The position numbers and the translations under genes are program-made. Positions 53,111-62,966 of a stretch of DNA of 64,000 nucleotides are shown piece after piece. The stretch lies in assembly GCA_030427635.1 (NCBI GenBank), contig JAUIBA010000002.1, positions 1-64,000 on the forward strand, written 5' to 3'. The number at the start of each line of letters is the position of its first letter. The first letter of the stretch is position 1. The notes beneath the pieces are model-generated. The model worked only from the letters and a program-made list of their open reading frames with translations, had not been told where the DNA came from and ran no database searches. Origin of the DNA: Bacteroidia bacterium (GTDB lineage Bacteria > Bacteroidota > Bacteroidia > Chitinophagales > Chitinophagaceae).

Positions 53111-53144
53111 TATACCAACTTAGCATAACTATACCAATTTAGCA
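53111..53144. promoter_or_regulatory. Tandem 15-bp repeat between the IS1-type regulator and acs
   Basis: TATACCAACTTAGCA (53111-53125) and TATACCAATTTAGCA (53130-53144) differ at one base and are offset by 19. They lie between divergent genes whose starts are at 53088 and 53213. The arrangement fits a binding site for a dimeric or paired regulator; the neighbouring zinc-ribbon HTH protein is the natural candidate. Confidence 0.55.
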
Positions 53145-53212
53145 ATTTTAAAATAAGCTATACGGGAATGTTTGAGTAACTATGTGGTAGAAAAAACAAC
53201 AATATTTTCATT

Positions 53213-55126
53213 ATGTCATATCCATATCAGATTAAGACAGCAGAGGCCTATGAGGCTGCGTATGAGCGAAGTGTAAAAGACCCCGAAGGGTTCTGGGCAG
53301 AGGTAGCTTCTTCCTTCCTGTGGAGAAAGCGCTGGGATTCGGTACTGGAATGGAACTTCAGTGACCCGGATGTAAAATGGTTTAAAGGCGCAAAGCTGAA
53401 CATTACAGCAAACTGCATTGACCGCCATCTGGGAACACTGGGTAATAAGCCAGCCATCATATGGGAGCCTAATGACCCGGAAGAGCATCACCGGCTTATT
53501 ACCTATCGTGATTTATACCAGAAGGTAAACCAGTTTGCTAATGTGCTCAAAAACAACGGCGTACAGAAGGGCGACAGAGTGTGCATCTACATGGGTATGG
53601 TGCCGGAGCTGGCTATTGCTGTGCTGGCATGCGCCCGCATTGGTGCTATTCACAGTGTGATATTTGGTGGCTTCAGTGCACAAAGCATTGCAGACAGATT
53701 GAAAGATGCACATGCACAGACAGTAATAACCTGTGATGGCGCTTTTCGCGGCAATAAAGAAATACCGCTCAAGAATGTGATTGACGATGCACTGGTACAA
53801 TGCGACTTTGTAAATAAGGTAATTGTGCTAACACGCACACATACACCGGTGAGCATGATAAAAGGCAGAGACGTATGGTGGGATGACGAAATCCGCAAAA
53901 TAGAAACACTGGGACTACATGACTGCCCGGCCGTGGAGATGGATGCAGAAGACCCTCTGTTTATTCTTTATACATCAGGGTCTACCGGTAAGCCCAAAGG
54001 GGTGGTACATACCTGTGGTGGGTACATGGTGTATGCTACATACTCTTTTGTAAATGTGTTTCAGTACCAGCCGGGCGATGTACACTTTTGCACGGCCGAT
54101 ATTGGTTGGATAACAGGGCACAGCTATATCGTATATGGACCATTGTGTGCAGGCGCTACCACACTTATGTTTGAAGGTGTACCCACATGGCCAGATGCCG
54201 GCCGCTTCTGGGATATAGTGGATGAATACAAAGTAAACATACTCTACACGGCACCTACTGCCATACGGTCATTGATGGGTTATGGGCTGGGTCCGGTACA
54301 GGCACATGATCTTTCCAGCCTCCGAGTACTGGGTTCTGTGGGTGAGCCTATTAACGAGGAGGCATGGCAATGGCTGCATGAAAATATTGGCAAGGGAAAA
54401 TGCCCCATTGTAGATACCTGGTGGCAGACAGAGACCGGCGGTATCATGATATCGAATATGGCTGGAGTAACACCGGCTAAACCATCTTATGCTACACTGC
54501 CACTGCCCGGTATACAGCCGATACTGGTAGATGAGAATGGTAATGAAATAACAGGAAATGATGTAAGTGGCAACCTTTGCATCAAACACCCGTGGCCATC
54601 AATGATACGAACTACATATGGCGACCATGAAAGGTGCCGCACCAACTACTTTGCCACCTATCCTGACCTTTACTTTACCGGCGATGGCTGCTACCGGGAT
54701 GAAAATGGTAATTACAGAATTACCGGCCGTGTGGATGATGTACTGAATGTGAGCGGGCATCGTATAGGAACTGCAGAAGTAGAAAACGCAATCAATATGC
54801 ATGCAGGTGTTATAGAGAGTGCGGTAGTAGGTTATCCTCATGATATAAAAGGACAGGGCATCTATGCATTTGTAATATTCACCAATACTCATGGTGATGA
54901 AAACCTGAGCCGTCAGGATATAATGCAGACAGTAGCAAGGATAATAGGACCCATTGCTAAACCGGATAAAATTCAGTTTGTATCAGGGCTTCCTAAAACA
55001 CGAAGCGGTAAGATTATGCGCCGCATACTGCGCAAGATAGCTGAGAACGAACCCGGGCAGATAGGAGACACATCTACCTTACTGGACCCTGCTGTTGTAG
55101 AGGAAATCATTAACAACAGGATATAG
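53213..55126 (+). CDS. acs: Acetyl-CoA synthetase
   Basis: The 637-residue AMP-forming enzyme makes acetyl-CoA from acetate, ATP and CoA. Motifs are the Acs start (EAYERSVKDPEGFWAEVASS), YTSGSTGKPKGVVHTCGGYM, VDTWWQTETGGIMIS, YFTGDGCYRDENGNYRITGRVDDVLNVSGHR, and the catalytic, typically acetylation-controlled lysine in PKTRSGKIMRR. The length is normal. It is the last gene of the fatty-acid module and is transcribed away from the zinc-ribbon regulator. It is more clearly Acs than the synthetase at 43987. Confidence 0.96.
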   Translation: MSYPYQIKTAEAYEAAYERSVKDPEGFWAEVASSFLWRKRWDSVLEWNFSDPDVKWFKGAKLNITANCIDRHLGTLGNKPAIIWEPNDPEEHHRLITYRDLYQKVNQFANVLKNNGVQKGDRVCIYMGMVPELAIAVLACARIGAIHSVIFGGFSAQSIADRLKDAHAQTVITCDGAFRGNKEIPLKNVIDDALVQCDFVNKVIVLTRTHTPVSMIKGRDVWWDDEIRKIETLGLHDCPAVEMDAEDPLFILYTSGSTGKPKGVVHTCGGYMVYATYSFVNVFQYQPGDVHFCTADIGWITGHSYIVYGPLCAGATTLMFEGVPTWPDAGRFWDIVDEYKVNILYTAPTAIRSLMGYGLGPVQAHDLSSLRVLGSVGEPINEEAWQWLHENIGKGKCPIVDTWWQTETGGIMISNMAGVTPAKPSYATLPLPGIQPILVDENGNEITGNDVSGNLCIKHPWPSMIRTTYGDHERCRTNYFATYPDLYFTGDGCYRDENGNYRITGRVDDVLNVSGHRIGTAEVENAINMHAGVIESAVVGYPHDIKGQGIYAFVIFTNTHGDENLSRQDIMQTVARIIGPIAKPDKIQFVSGLPKTRSGKIMRRILRKIAENEPGQIGDTSTLLDPAVVEEIINNRI

Positions 55127-55154
55127 CCGAAATAGTATCGGCCATTGTGTTATT

Positions 55155-55181
55155 ACTGGCGCACCCAATGGGTGCGCCAGT
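55155..55181 (+). terminator. Terminator of acs
   Basis: Perfect 12-bp arms ACTGGCGCACCC and GGGTGCGCCAGT with an AAT loop are followed by GGTTTTA, 29 bases after the acs stop codon. Confidence 0.88.
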
Positions 55182-55303
55182 GGTTTTATAGTAAAAAGAC
55201 ATCTAAAAACCTCTTCGTGCGCTTCTGACACGGTATCGTATAATCGTACGGCAATCATTACAGCCATTGTAGCCAAAAGAAAAGAGGGACCGATATAAAA
55301 GCA

Positions 55304-55333
55304 GTACAGGCAATCCCGAGAGATTGCCTGTAC
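55304..55333 (-). terminator. Hairpin after the minus-strand T9SS gene
   Basis: Perfect 12-bp arms GTACAGGCAATC and GATTGCCTGTAC enclose a 6-base loop, 29 bases beyond the stop codon of the gene at 55362-56531. No long T-run follows. The rest of the gap 55182-55303 holds nothing recognisable. Confidence 0.7.
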
Positions 55334-55361
55334 ATAATGCAATAGTTGCTTTGATTGATTC

Positions 55362-56531
55362 CTAGCGTACTATCTGTATTGGCTGGGTAATGTTACTGCC
55401 ATCCTGTGTTTTTACTTTTACAAAGTAGCTACCTGCTGGAATATCATTGTTCAATGAAATAACCCCACCTGCAGGAATAATGCCGCTGGCTATGGTTTGT
55501 CCCACAATGTTGTACAGTTGATAGCTCGCATCATTACCGGCATGGTTGACAGTAATGGTAAACGTACTTCCTGTTACTGGGTTAGGATAAACAGAAATCT
55601 GCTGTTCTTTAATGTTGGTTGCAACACTTGTTGCCGGCATTGGCAATCTTTGTTTGTGAACATTTATAGAGCGTACCGTACTGTATGTATTATCTGTGTA
55701 CAGTACTTTAGCCATTTCACAGAACTCTCCTGCTCTGTAAAAATTCCTGTAATTGTTCTCAGATACCTGTCCCTGCGACGTGCCGAATGCTGAAAGCAGA
55801 GTAGCCGGCGCCGGGCTTCCAGCCAGGTAAAAGCTGTCTACCACCATATGGCTTACTTCTATTTCCAGTACGTCGGCATAGGCAGTAGGTGTTCCTCCAT
55901 TATTTATTCTCATTTTTCCCCAGCCTACTACATTATACGTTCGCGTAAGGCGGGATCTTCTCTCTCCGGGGGTATTGCTGAGGCCATAAGCAGCAATAGA
56001 AAGCTCAAAATGGGTAGTGTATGGTATTACCTCTGTCCAGGTAGTACCCATAGTACATGGATACTTCAGCGATTTTGGGTTGGAAGTAAAAGTTATATCC
56101 TGTTCAGGAAATGTAAGGGTGTCTGTAACGCTGCCGCTTATTGCGCCTATTGCCAGAGACTGTCTGCTCACATGCTCACCATAGTTGATAATACCGGTAG
56201 ACGTGACATGAAACAAACCTGTAGCATAATATGCTAACGAGGAAAGGTAATATACTCCCGGCTGGCTGAATGTAGCGCTGGGAAATGCTGCCCCGCTGTA
56301 TGGTTCATTATCTGAGAATATGGAGGTTGAGTCTGTCATCGTAGTCAGATCCCAGATTGCATTACTGGCAGGAGTAAAACTGACAATTGTACCAGTTACC
56401 TTAAGTCTTTGCATAGTATCATTCTGCTGGCAGATGGCAACAGATGGCGCGTTTGCTGCATTGAGTGTGATTTGTGCGCCGGCACAAACCGGGAGCGATA
56501 GTATCGCCGTAAGTAGTAGCGTGTTTTTCAT
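55362..56531 (-). CDS. Secreted protein with T9SS sorting domain
   Basis: The 389-residue protein has a signal peptide (MKNTLLLTAILSLPVCAGAQ). A mature domain of about 280 residues is rich in Thr and Ser, with repeated short strands and no recognised family. The C-terminal type-A T9SS sorting domain runs from about 310 (ISVYPNPVTGSTFTI, then NDIPAGSYFVKVKTQDG) to the end. It is divergent from the TPR kinase gene (151-base gap). A role in surface attachment or extracellular binding is likely, but not shown. Confidence 0.82.
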   Translation of the reverse strand: MKNTLLLTAILSLPVCAGAQITLNAANAPSVAICQQNDTMQRLKVTGTIVSFTPASNAIWDLTTMTDSTSIFSDNEPYSGAAFPSATFSQPGVYYLSSLAYYATGLFHVTSTGIINYGEHVSRQSLAIGAISGSVTDTLTFPEQDITFTSNPKSLKYPCTMGTTWTEVIPYTTHFELSIAAYGLSNTPGERRSRLTRTYNVVGWGKMRINNGGTPTAYADVLEIEVSHMVVDSFYLAGSPAPATLLSAFGTSQGQVSENNYRNFYRAGEFCEMAKVLYTDNTYSTVRSINVHKQRLPMPATSVATNIKEQQISVYPNPVTGSTFTITVNHAGNDASYQLYNIVGQTIASGIIPAGGVISLNNDIPAGSYFVKVKTQDGSNITQPIQIVR

Positions 56532-56682
56532 ATTTTTAAATTTTCAACAATACTACATCGTCGTATATAGCAGGATAAATAATTGGGGCAAACGACAACC
56601 TGATGTAGATAAACGACAATATGGGCACTAATGTTTCTTTTAGTTTTGCCGGAGGATATAATCAGAACACCATAGTGTAATA

Positions 56683-58842
56683 ATGGTTACAGTCATACAA
56701 AAGCGATTTGCTACACAGATGATATTATTGCTGCTGCTTTTAGTTGCTGCACACCATTCCTATGCACAGGGCAAGGCAAAGTCAGAAGAGTATCTTCAAA
56801 GGCTGACAAAAGCAAAGAATTATAAGGACAGTGTCAGAATATATTGTCTGGTTGCAGACCGGAAACGCTATGAAGAGCAGCACAATGAAGCAAAATACTA
56901 CGCAGGAATTGCAGTGTTGCTAAGTAAAAAGCATAACAATTTTCCCTTATTGGGTACCGCATATTTTCATGTGGCACAGTCATTTTTTGAGCATGAAAAT
57001 TTCGATTCGGCAAGGATATACGCACAAAAGAGTATTAGCGCATATGATGCCGCAAATGTTAAGCCGGTGTATTACCCATACGTTGTTAATATGATTGGGG
57101 GATATTACCTGAATAAGGGAGATGTCACTACAGCACTGGAATATGCACATCGCCAGATGGATGTAGCAATAGAAATAAAGGACACAGTAAGCATCTCTAA
57201 CTCCTATACACTACTGGCGGCGGTATACGGCATGCTGGAAAATCCAGACGACGTATTGTTATACACTAAAAAGGCACTGGAAATAAACCGATTGTCTGGT
57301 CAGGTGTTTAACCGGGCACAGGTATTGTCAAACCTTGCTGCTGTATATATTGAAATGAAGGAGGCCGACAGTGCAATGGTATTATTACGCGAGATGCTGC
57401 ATGTAGCCACACATGAGCGAAAAGCACTGAGAAGCGAAGGAATGGCATATATGTACATGGGCAAGTGTCATTCGCTGAAAAATAATTTTGATTCTGCAAT
57501 ACATTATCTGAAGAAAGCGGGTCAGATATTGGTCCCGTTGAATGATGTGCTATGTATCGGTGAGATGTTACAATATTCCGGAGAAGCATACCGGCAAATC
57601 GGACAATATGATTCTGCCATAAAACATGTTGACAAAAGCTTTGCTTTTATGTCGCAGGGAGGTGGGGCCGGTTTTGCTGTAGAGTTATTGCGAGTGCGGG
57701 CAGAAATATTAGCAGCGGCAGGTAATTACAAAGATGCATATACTTCATACCTGCAGTATAGAAATATCAGCGATAGCATGTTTAATGCAGATATGCAACA
57801 TAAAATAGCACAACTCAGAGAGCAGTACGAGTCTGAAAAAAAAGATGGTCTCATTGCAAGGCAGCAGGCACTCAACTCCATGCTGCAGGGTCAGGCAAAA
57901 CTACAGGAGCAACGATTGCAAAACGAGATATTATTAAAGCAGGCACTGGAGTCGGAAAATGAACTGGCACAACAGCAAATAGTTACAGACTCTGTTATAA
58001 AAAGCACGCTGGACAAGGAGAATAGTCTGAAACAAACGCAGCTGGCACAGGCAACCCGGTTAAATACAGTTCTTGCAGAAGATAACAAGCTCAGAGAGGC
58101 AGCACTGCGCAAAGAGAAAACTATAAACTCACTGCTTATCAGTGGTTTCATCATAGTATTACTTTTTAGCGGGCTTGCGTTTGCACAATACAGAAAGCAA
58201 AAAGCGGCAAACCGTATTATCGTAGAGCAAAGCGATAAGCTAACCCTACTGATGAAAGAGTTGCATCATAGGGTAAAAAACAACTTGCAGATAATATCCA
58301 GCCTGCTGAGTTTACAGTCGTTTCGTATAAAAGATGCCGCAGCATCAAGGGCGGTACGGGAGGGACAGCAACGCATAGAAGCTATGAGCCTCATTCATCA
58401 GCGACTCTATACCCGCGATAATATAACAGAGATAAACATTAAAGAGTTTATCAGTGATCTTGTAGATAGTTTGCAGAGCGCATACGGTTATCTGGAAGAC
58501 GACATTACAATATCTCTTGACATTGCAAACGAGTTGATGAATGTAGATCAGGCAATACCATTGAGCCTTATAATTAATGAGCTTGTCACCAATGTATTCA
58601 AATATGCCTGTGAAGACAATAGCCACCCTGAGCTAAGTATAAAGCTGATGCGGGCCAATGGTAGCATACACCTTTCTGTAACTGATAATGGTAAAGGGGT
58701 AAACATAGAGGATTGGAAGGAGAAAGAAGGGTCGTTTGGCAAGGAACTGATAAGAACTTTTGTAAAACAGCTGAATGGATATCTGGACCTTACAGTAAAA
58801 AACGGAACACAATTCAAACTCACAATACCTGCAGCGGCATAA
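56683..58842 (+). CDS. TPR-sensor histidine kinase (HisKA_2 type)
   Basis: The 719-residue protein has a signal or anchor segment (about 11-29) and an extracytoplasmic TPR domain (about 60-370) with repeats such as NDFDSAIHYLKKAGQI-like and YDSAIKHVDKSFAF units. A coiled coil (about 375-480) and a membrane helix (about 482-502) follow. The HisKA_2 motif LMKELHHRVKNNLQIISSLLSLQS has its phospho-His near residue 529. The ATPase domain has LSLIINELVTNVFKYA and LSVTDNGKGVNI. The LytTR regulator starts 9 bases downstream, so the two form one signalling pair. The TPR part probably senses a protein partner. Confidence 0.9.
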   Translation: MVTVIQKRFATQMILLLLLLVAAHHSYAQGKAKSEEYLQRLTKAKNYKDSVRIYCLVADRKRYEEQHNEAKYYAGIAVLLSKKHNNFPLLGTAYFHVAQSFFEHENFDSARIYAQKSISAYDAANVKPVYYPYVVNMIGGYYLNKGDVTTALEYAHRQMDVAIEIKDTVSISNSYTLLAAVYGMLENPDDVLLYTKKALEINRLSGQVFNRAQVLSNLAAVYIEMKEADSAMVLLREMLHVATHERKALRSEGMAYMYMGKCHSLKNNFDSAIHYLKKAGQILVPLNDVLCIGEMLQYSGEAYRQIGQYDSAIKHVDKSFAFMSQGGGAGFAVELLRVRAEILAAAGNYKDAYTSYLQYRNISDSMFNADMQHKIAQLREQYESEKKDGLIARQQALNSMLQGQAKLQEQRLQNEILLKQALESENELAQQQIVTDSVIKSTLDKENSLKQTQLAQATRLNTVLAEDNKLREAALRKEKTINSLLISGFIIVLLFSGLAFAQYRKQKAANRIIVEQSDKLTLLMKELHHRVKNNLQIISSLLSLQSFRIKDAAASRAVREGQQRIEAMSLIHQRLYTRDNITEINIKEFISDLVDSLQSAYGYLEDDITISLDIANELMNVDQAIPLSLIINELVTNVFKYACEDNSHPELSIKLMRANGSIHLSVTDNGKGVNIEDWKEKEGSFGKELIRTFVKQLNGYLDLTVKNGTQFKLTIPAAA

Positions 58843-58851
58843 CAGAAAAGA

Positions 58852-59601
58852 ATGACACAGACCTTTAAAATACAAATAGTAGAAGATGAGCTGCTGGTGG
58901 CGCTGGATATATCAGAGCGGCTGAAACATGCCGGGTATGAAATTACCGACGTCAGTGATAATATGGAAGACGCCGTAGCAGCATATAAAAAGCACATGCC
59001 CGATTTGGTGCTGCTGGACGTGACAATTAGTGGCAGGCACACAGGAATTGATACTGCTATTGCTATCACAGAAATACAACCTGTGCCATTTATTTATATT
59101 ACTGCGCATGCCGATGCAGTAACAGTTCATAAGGCTAAAAACACTTCCCCGGCAGCATATCTGCTGAAGCCCTATACAACCAGTTCTCTGCTGGTGTCAA
59201 TAGAGCTGGCGTTGCACAACTTTGCATACAAAACCGGTGAGGAAAATGAACAGGAAGTGGCACAGGATAAGAGCATATTTCTCAGGCAAAACCATGTGTA
59301 TGTTAAGGACGGATACAAGTTTGTAAAGTTGTTCCTTAATGACATTCTTTACTTTGTGGCAGAAGATAACTATGTAAAGATTTTCACAGTAAGCAATAAG
59401 ACCTTTCTGGTAAGAAATACCCTCACAAGGATAATGGACATCTTTAAGAACAGCCACATTGTGCGTATACATAAATCTTATTGCATCAATACCAATCATA
59501 TAGACGTATTCAGCGAGCATGAGGTTACCATAAATAATAACACAATACCGATAGGACGCAATTATAAAAGTGAGCTGTTGCGGTTGTTCCGGTTTCGCTA
59601 G
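58852..59601 (+). CDS. LytTR-type response regulator
   Basis: The 249-residue protein has a receiver domain (about 5-125) with Glu11-Asp12 in IQIVEDELL, phosphoacceptor Asp56 (LVLLDVTIS) and Lys-Pro in YLLKPYT. A LytTR DNA-binding domain (about 140-249) shows VYVKDGYKFVKLFLNDILYFVAEDNYVKIFT and NTLTRIMDI...IVRIHKSYCINTNHI. It is coupled to the TPR kinase gene (9-base gap) and would bind direct repeats upstream of target genes. Confidence 0.92.
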   Translation: MTQTFKIQIVEDELLVALDISERLKHAGYEITDVSDNMEDAVAAYKKHMPDLVLLDVTISGRHTGIDTAIAITEIQPVPFIYITAHADAVTVHKAKNTSPAAYLLKPYTTSSLLVSIELALHNFAYKTGEENEQEVAQDKSIFLRQNHVYVKDGYKFVKLFLNDILYFVAEDNYVKIFTVSNKTFLVRNTLTRIMDIFKNSHIVRIHKSYCINTNHIDVFSEHEVTINNNTIPIGRNYKSELLRLFRFR

Positions 59602-59717
59602 TGTTGCCATTTTCATACTGTAGTTAAGTATGTTGTTTACTGTTTTGCTTGTATATATCCCTTTGTTCCGGGCGGTATATATAAGAGTGGCATGGATATT
59701 GCAAACATTTACTGAAA

Positions 59718-60221
59718 ATGTACCTTATGATACGATATGTCTTACTGATTTGTGCCGGTATGTGCCTGTTTTCGTGCAGCAGAAGTAGTAAGGTGCAGTG
59801 CGTAGATGCCACCTCCTTTTTGTTGGTTTTTGATAATGGTTTGTATGATCCGGTAAAGCTGGATACAAGCAATGTCACGGATACGCACATCACTTTGGAA
59901 AAATATGAAAAGGGTTCAGGGTTTAAAACTATGGTGTACTCTGATACCAATTTATGGGGAGGGAACCTTTCTGGTCGCAAAACTGTGTTTCTGGAGTATA
60001 ACAATAGTGATTACACGAAGTATGATTACAGGATACTGGTATACCCTTCGCTGAAGGAGTATATAATAACGGAGCTGAATACATACAGCCGGTCTGTCAA
60101 AGTAGCGAATGAAGACAGGCAGGGATACCAGTGCTATAATAGCGTAGGCCTTAGGGTAAATGGGACACCCTACTTTGATGAAGTTAAGGGCTTGCCGGGA
60201 GGTATTACTATCCCCTATTGA
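59718..60221 (+). CDS. Putative lipoprotein of unknown function
   Basis: The 167-residue protein has a lipoprotein signal peptide with the lipobox-like CLFSC (YVLLICAGMCLFSCSRSSK), Cys near residue 20. The mature part has no recognised domain; it is polar with a Gly/Pro-rich end (KGLPGGITIPY). It sits alone between the LytTR gene and priA with no clear operon link. Confidence 0.65.
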   Translation: MYLMIRYVLLICAGMCLFSCSRSSKVQCVDATSFLLVFDNGLYDPVKLDTSNVTDTHITLEKYEKGSGFKTMVYSDTNLWGGNLSGRKTVFLEYNNSDYTKYDYRILVYPSLKEYIITELNTYSRSVKVANEDRQGYQCYNSVGLRVNGTPYFDEVKGLPGGITIPY

Positions 60222-60405
60222 TAAGGTGGGCGTATTATGGAATACCGTTTCGGCAGAGCGTATGAGCAGCGCGGGCTGTCATTTTCTTTTCTGCATTGCA
60301 GTTTTTTCCGGCATCATTATGCATGCAGAATGATGTTGTTCTCATCTGCGTACTTTGTGCTTACTTTGTCTGTTGCCCGGGTTATAGTTACCTTGCTGTT
60401 GCTTT

Positions 60406-62847
60406 ATGTATGCCGATGTGATATTGCCGCTCAACCTGCCACAGGTACTTACTTACGGTGTACCTGTGGAAATGCACGATTTGGTGCAGCCCGGTATGCG
60501 TGTAGAAGTAGCGCTGGGTAAAAACCGGCAGTATGCCGGTATTGTAGCCCGCCTGCATAATGAGAAGCCCGAAGCATATCAGGTAAAGCCCGTGAGGGGT
60601 ATTATTGATGAGCAGCCGGTGGTTACAGAAATGCAGTTGCGCTTCTGGCAGTGGGTAGCAGCTTACTACATGGCTGCGCCCGGAGAGGTAATGCAGGCCG
60701 CCCTGCCTGCACACCTGAAGCTGATGGGAGAAACCCGCTTGGAGTGGGTAGGTGATGAAAGTGTTGTTTATGACTGGAGCGATGGTGCATACCGTGCAGC
60801 AGAAGCATTGCGGGTGCGCCGGGAGATAACCATCAGCGAGCTACGTACTATAGCAGGGCCGCACCAGTTTGCAGCAGCACTTAGCGAGCTGCTGGAAAAA
60901 GAGGCGGTTATCATAAACGAGTCGCTGGAGTCTGACTACAGGCCACGCAAGGAGAAAATAGTAAGACTGGCTGCCCGGTATGAGGCCGAGCCGGAAATGA
61001 TAGCCCTGTTTGACCAGCTGGCACGTGCACCCAAACAGTTACAGATACTGATGGCCTATGCCGAGCTGAGCCGTAAGCAGCTGGTAGTAAAGCAGCAGGA
61101 CCTGCTGGAGCGTGCATCGGCAGCACAGGTACAGCTGAAGGCACTTGCAGACAAGGGAATATTTACAATTGGTGAGCAGATAACAGACCGTCTTCCTGCC
61201 CCTGAAAAGCCGGATGCCCCACCAATAGTTTTCACCCCCGCCCAGCAGACAGCATGGGATGCACTGGGCACCAGCATGGAAGAGAAGCAGGTAACGCTGC
61301 TGCACGGAGTAACGGGCAGTGGTAAAACGTTGCTGTATGTAGAGAAAATAAAGGAATGCCTGGCACAGGGGAAGCAAGCTATATTACTACTGCCGGAGAT
61401 AGCGCTCACTACACAGCTTGTGCGCCGGCTGCAGTCATACTTTGGAGCAGAGCTGGGTGTATATCATTCTCACTTCAGTAACAATGAGCGGGTAGAGATA
61501 TGGGAAAAAGTGCGTAAGGGGAGCTACCGTGTAGTAGCCGGTCCCCGCTCTGCGCTATGGCTGCCATATAGTGATGTTGGCCTGATAATCATTGACGAAG
61601 AGCATGACGGCTCTTTCAAGCAGAAGGACCCTGCTCCCCGTTTTCACGCGCGCGATGCGGCTATATATCTGGCAGGAATGTCAGGCGCACGGGTTATACT
61701 GGGTTCCGCTACGCCATCAGTAGAGTCACTGTACAATGTGCGGCAGCGCAGGTACGGATATGTGTCGCTGAAGGAACGCTATATGGGATTTTCTCTGCCG
61801 CAGATACAGGTAGTGGATGCCCGCACGCTGAGTACAGTAAAGAACGAGGACATAAAAATGATAACCCCTGTACTGCAGGAGGCTATTACAGACGCATTAA
61901 AGCATAAGCGGCAGGTTATCCTGTTTCAGAACAGGCGGGGTTATGTGCCATTTACGTTGTGTACATCCTGTGGCTGGTCGCCACGCTGCCGCAACTGTGA
62001 TGTGTCGCTCACCTATCATAAAAGCACAGACAAGCTGCATTGTCACTACTGTGGGTTTAAAACGGCTGTAATGCATGCATGCCCTTACTGCGGTAGCGAG
62101 CGGCTTACCGGGAAAACATTCGGAACACAGAAAATAGAGGAGGAGCTGCAATACACATTCCCCGATGCCCGCGTAGCCCGCATGGATGTGGACAGCATGC
62201 GGGGCAGACACGCCATATCAGACCTCCTTACCCGGCTGGAAAAACGCCGGGTAGATATACTGGCAGGCACTCAGATGGTGGTAAAAGGACTGGATCTGGA
62301 GGGGGTATCACTGGTGGGCATCCTTAATGCAGATAGCCTTTTGTCCTTCCCCGACTTTCGGGTCAATGAGAGAGCATTCCAGCTCATGGAGCAGGTAAGC
62401 GGCCGTGCCGGCCGTGGCGATGGTGTGGGTAAGGTGCTCATACAGGCATACAATACAGAGCATCCGGTACTGCAGTGGGTAAAGGCGCATGACATTAATG
62501 CATTTTACCGGTATGAGATTAAGTTTAGGGAGCAGTATTTCTATCCACCGTTCAGCCGCATTATCCGAATCATTTTCCGCCATACCGATGAGCAGAAAGC
62601 TGTTGCTGCGGCCCAGCTTATGGCCGATGCCCTTACATCACAGCCCGGCATAGTAGTACAGGGCCCAGGTCCGGCGGTCATTCCCCGGGTACGTAATCAG
62701 TATATAAGAGAGATATGGATAAAGTGCCCGCGCGACAACAGGCTCATTGAGTCTTTAAAGTCGCTGCTGCGTGCACAGCGGATGCACATTATAGGTATGA
62801 GAGGTAATACAGGAGTACAGATACTCTTTGATGTGGACCCGGCCTGA
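60406..62847 (+). CDS. priA: Primosomal protein N' (replication-restart helicase)
   Basis: The 813-residue helicase restarts stalled forks by loading DnaB at recombination intermediates. The N-terminal DNA-binding domain is followed by the DEAH-like helicase with Walker A LHGVTGSGKT (residues 301-308) and Walker B IIIDEEHDG. The zinc region holds the eight cysteines in CTSCGWSPRCRNCD, HCHYCGFKT and ACPYCGS. Then GTQMVVKGLDLEGVSLVGILNAD and QVSGRAGRG complete the helicase motifs. The length is normal for the phylum. No operon partner is evident. Confidence 0.96.
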   Translation: MYADVILPLNLPQVLTYGVPVEMHDLVQPGMRVEVALGKNRQYAGIVARLHNEKPEAYQVKPVRGIIDEQPVVTEMQLRFWQWVAAYYMAAPGEVMQAALPAHLKLMGETRLEWVGDESVVYDWSDGAYRAAEALRVRREITISELRTIAGPHQFAAALSELLEKEAVIINESLESDYRPRKEKIVRLAARYEAEPEMIALFDQLARAPKQLQILMAYAELSRKQLVVKQQDLLERASAAQVQLKALADKGIFTIGEQITDRLPAPEKPDAPPIVFTPAQQTAWDALGTSMEEKQVTLLHGVTGSGKTLLYVEKIKECLAQGKQAILLLPEIALTTQLVRRLQSYFGAELGVYHSHFSNNERVEIWEKVRKGSYRVVAGPRSALWLPYSDVGLIIIDEEHDGSFKQKDPAPRFHARDAAIYLAGMSGARVILGSATPSVESLYNVRQRRYGYVSLKERYMGFSLPQIQVVDARTLSTVKNEDIKMITPVLQEAITDALKHKRQVILFQNRRGYVPFTLCTSCGWSPRCRNCDVSLTYHKSTDKLHCHYCGFKTAVMHACPYCGSERLTGKTFGTQKIEEELQYTFPDARVARMDVDSMRGRHAISDLLTRLEKRRVDILAGTQMVVKGLDLEGVSLVGILNADSLLSFPDFRVNERAFQLMEQVSGRAGRGDGVGKVLIQAYNTEHPVLQWVKAHDINAFYRYEIKFREQYFYPPFSRIIRIIFRHTDEQKAVAAAQLMADALTSQPGIVVQGPGPAVIPRVRNQYIREIWIKCPRDNRLIESLKSLLRAQRMHIIGMRGNTGVQILFDVDPA

Positions 62848-62966
62848 TGCAGGACTCATATCATATGCAGGTGCTTGTTTAGTGTTCGCATTGTATGCTG
62901 AATCAGGTATTTTTGTGCACATGCCGGAAATATCATCAGATATTAGTGGCAAATGAGATAAATTTA

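Noticed and set aside
60237-60521. 94-residue open frame overlapping the start of priA
   Set aside because: It overlaps the conserved priA N-terminus in another frame and has no domain; treated as a shadow.
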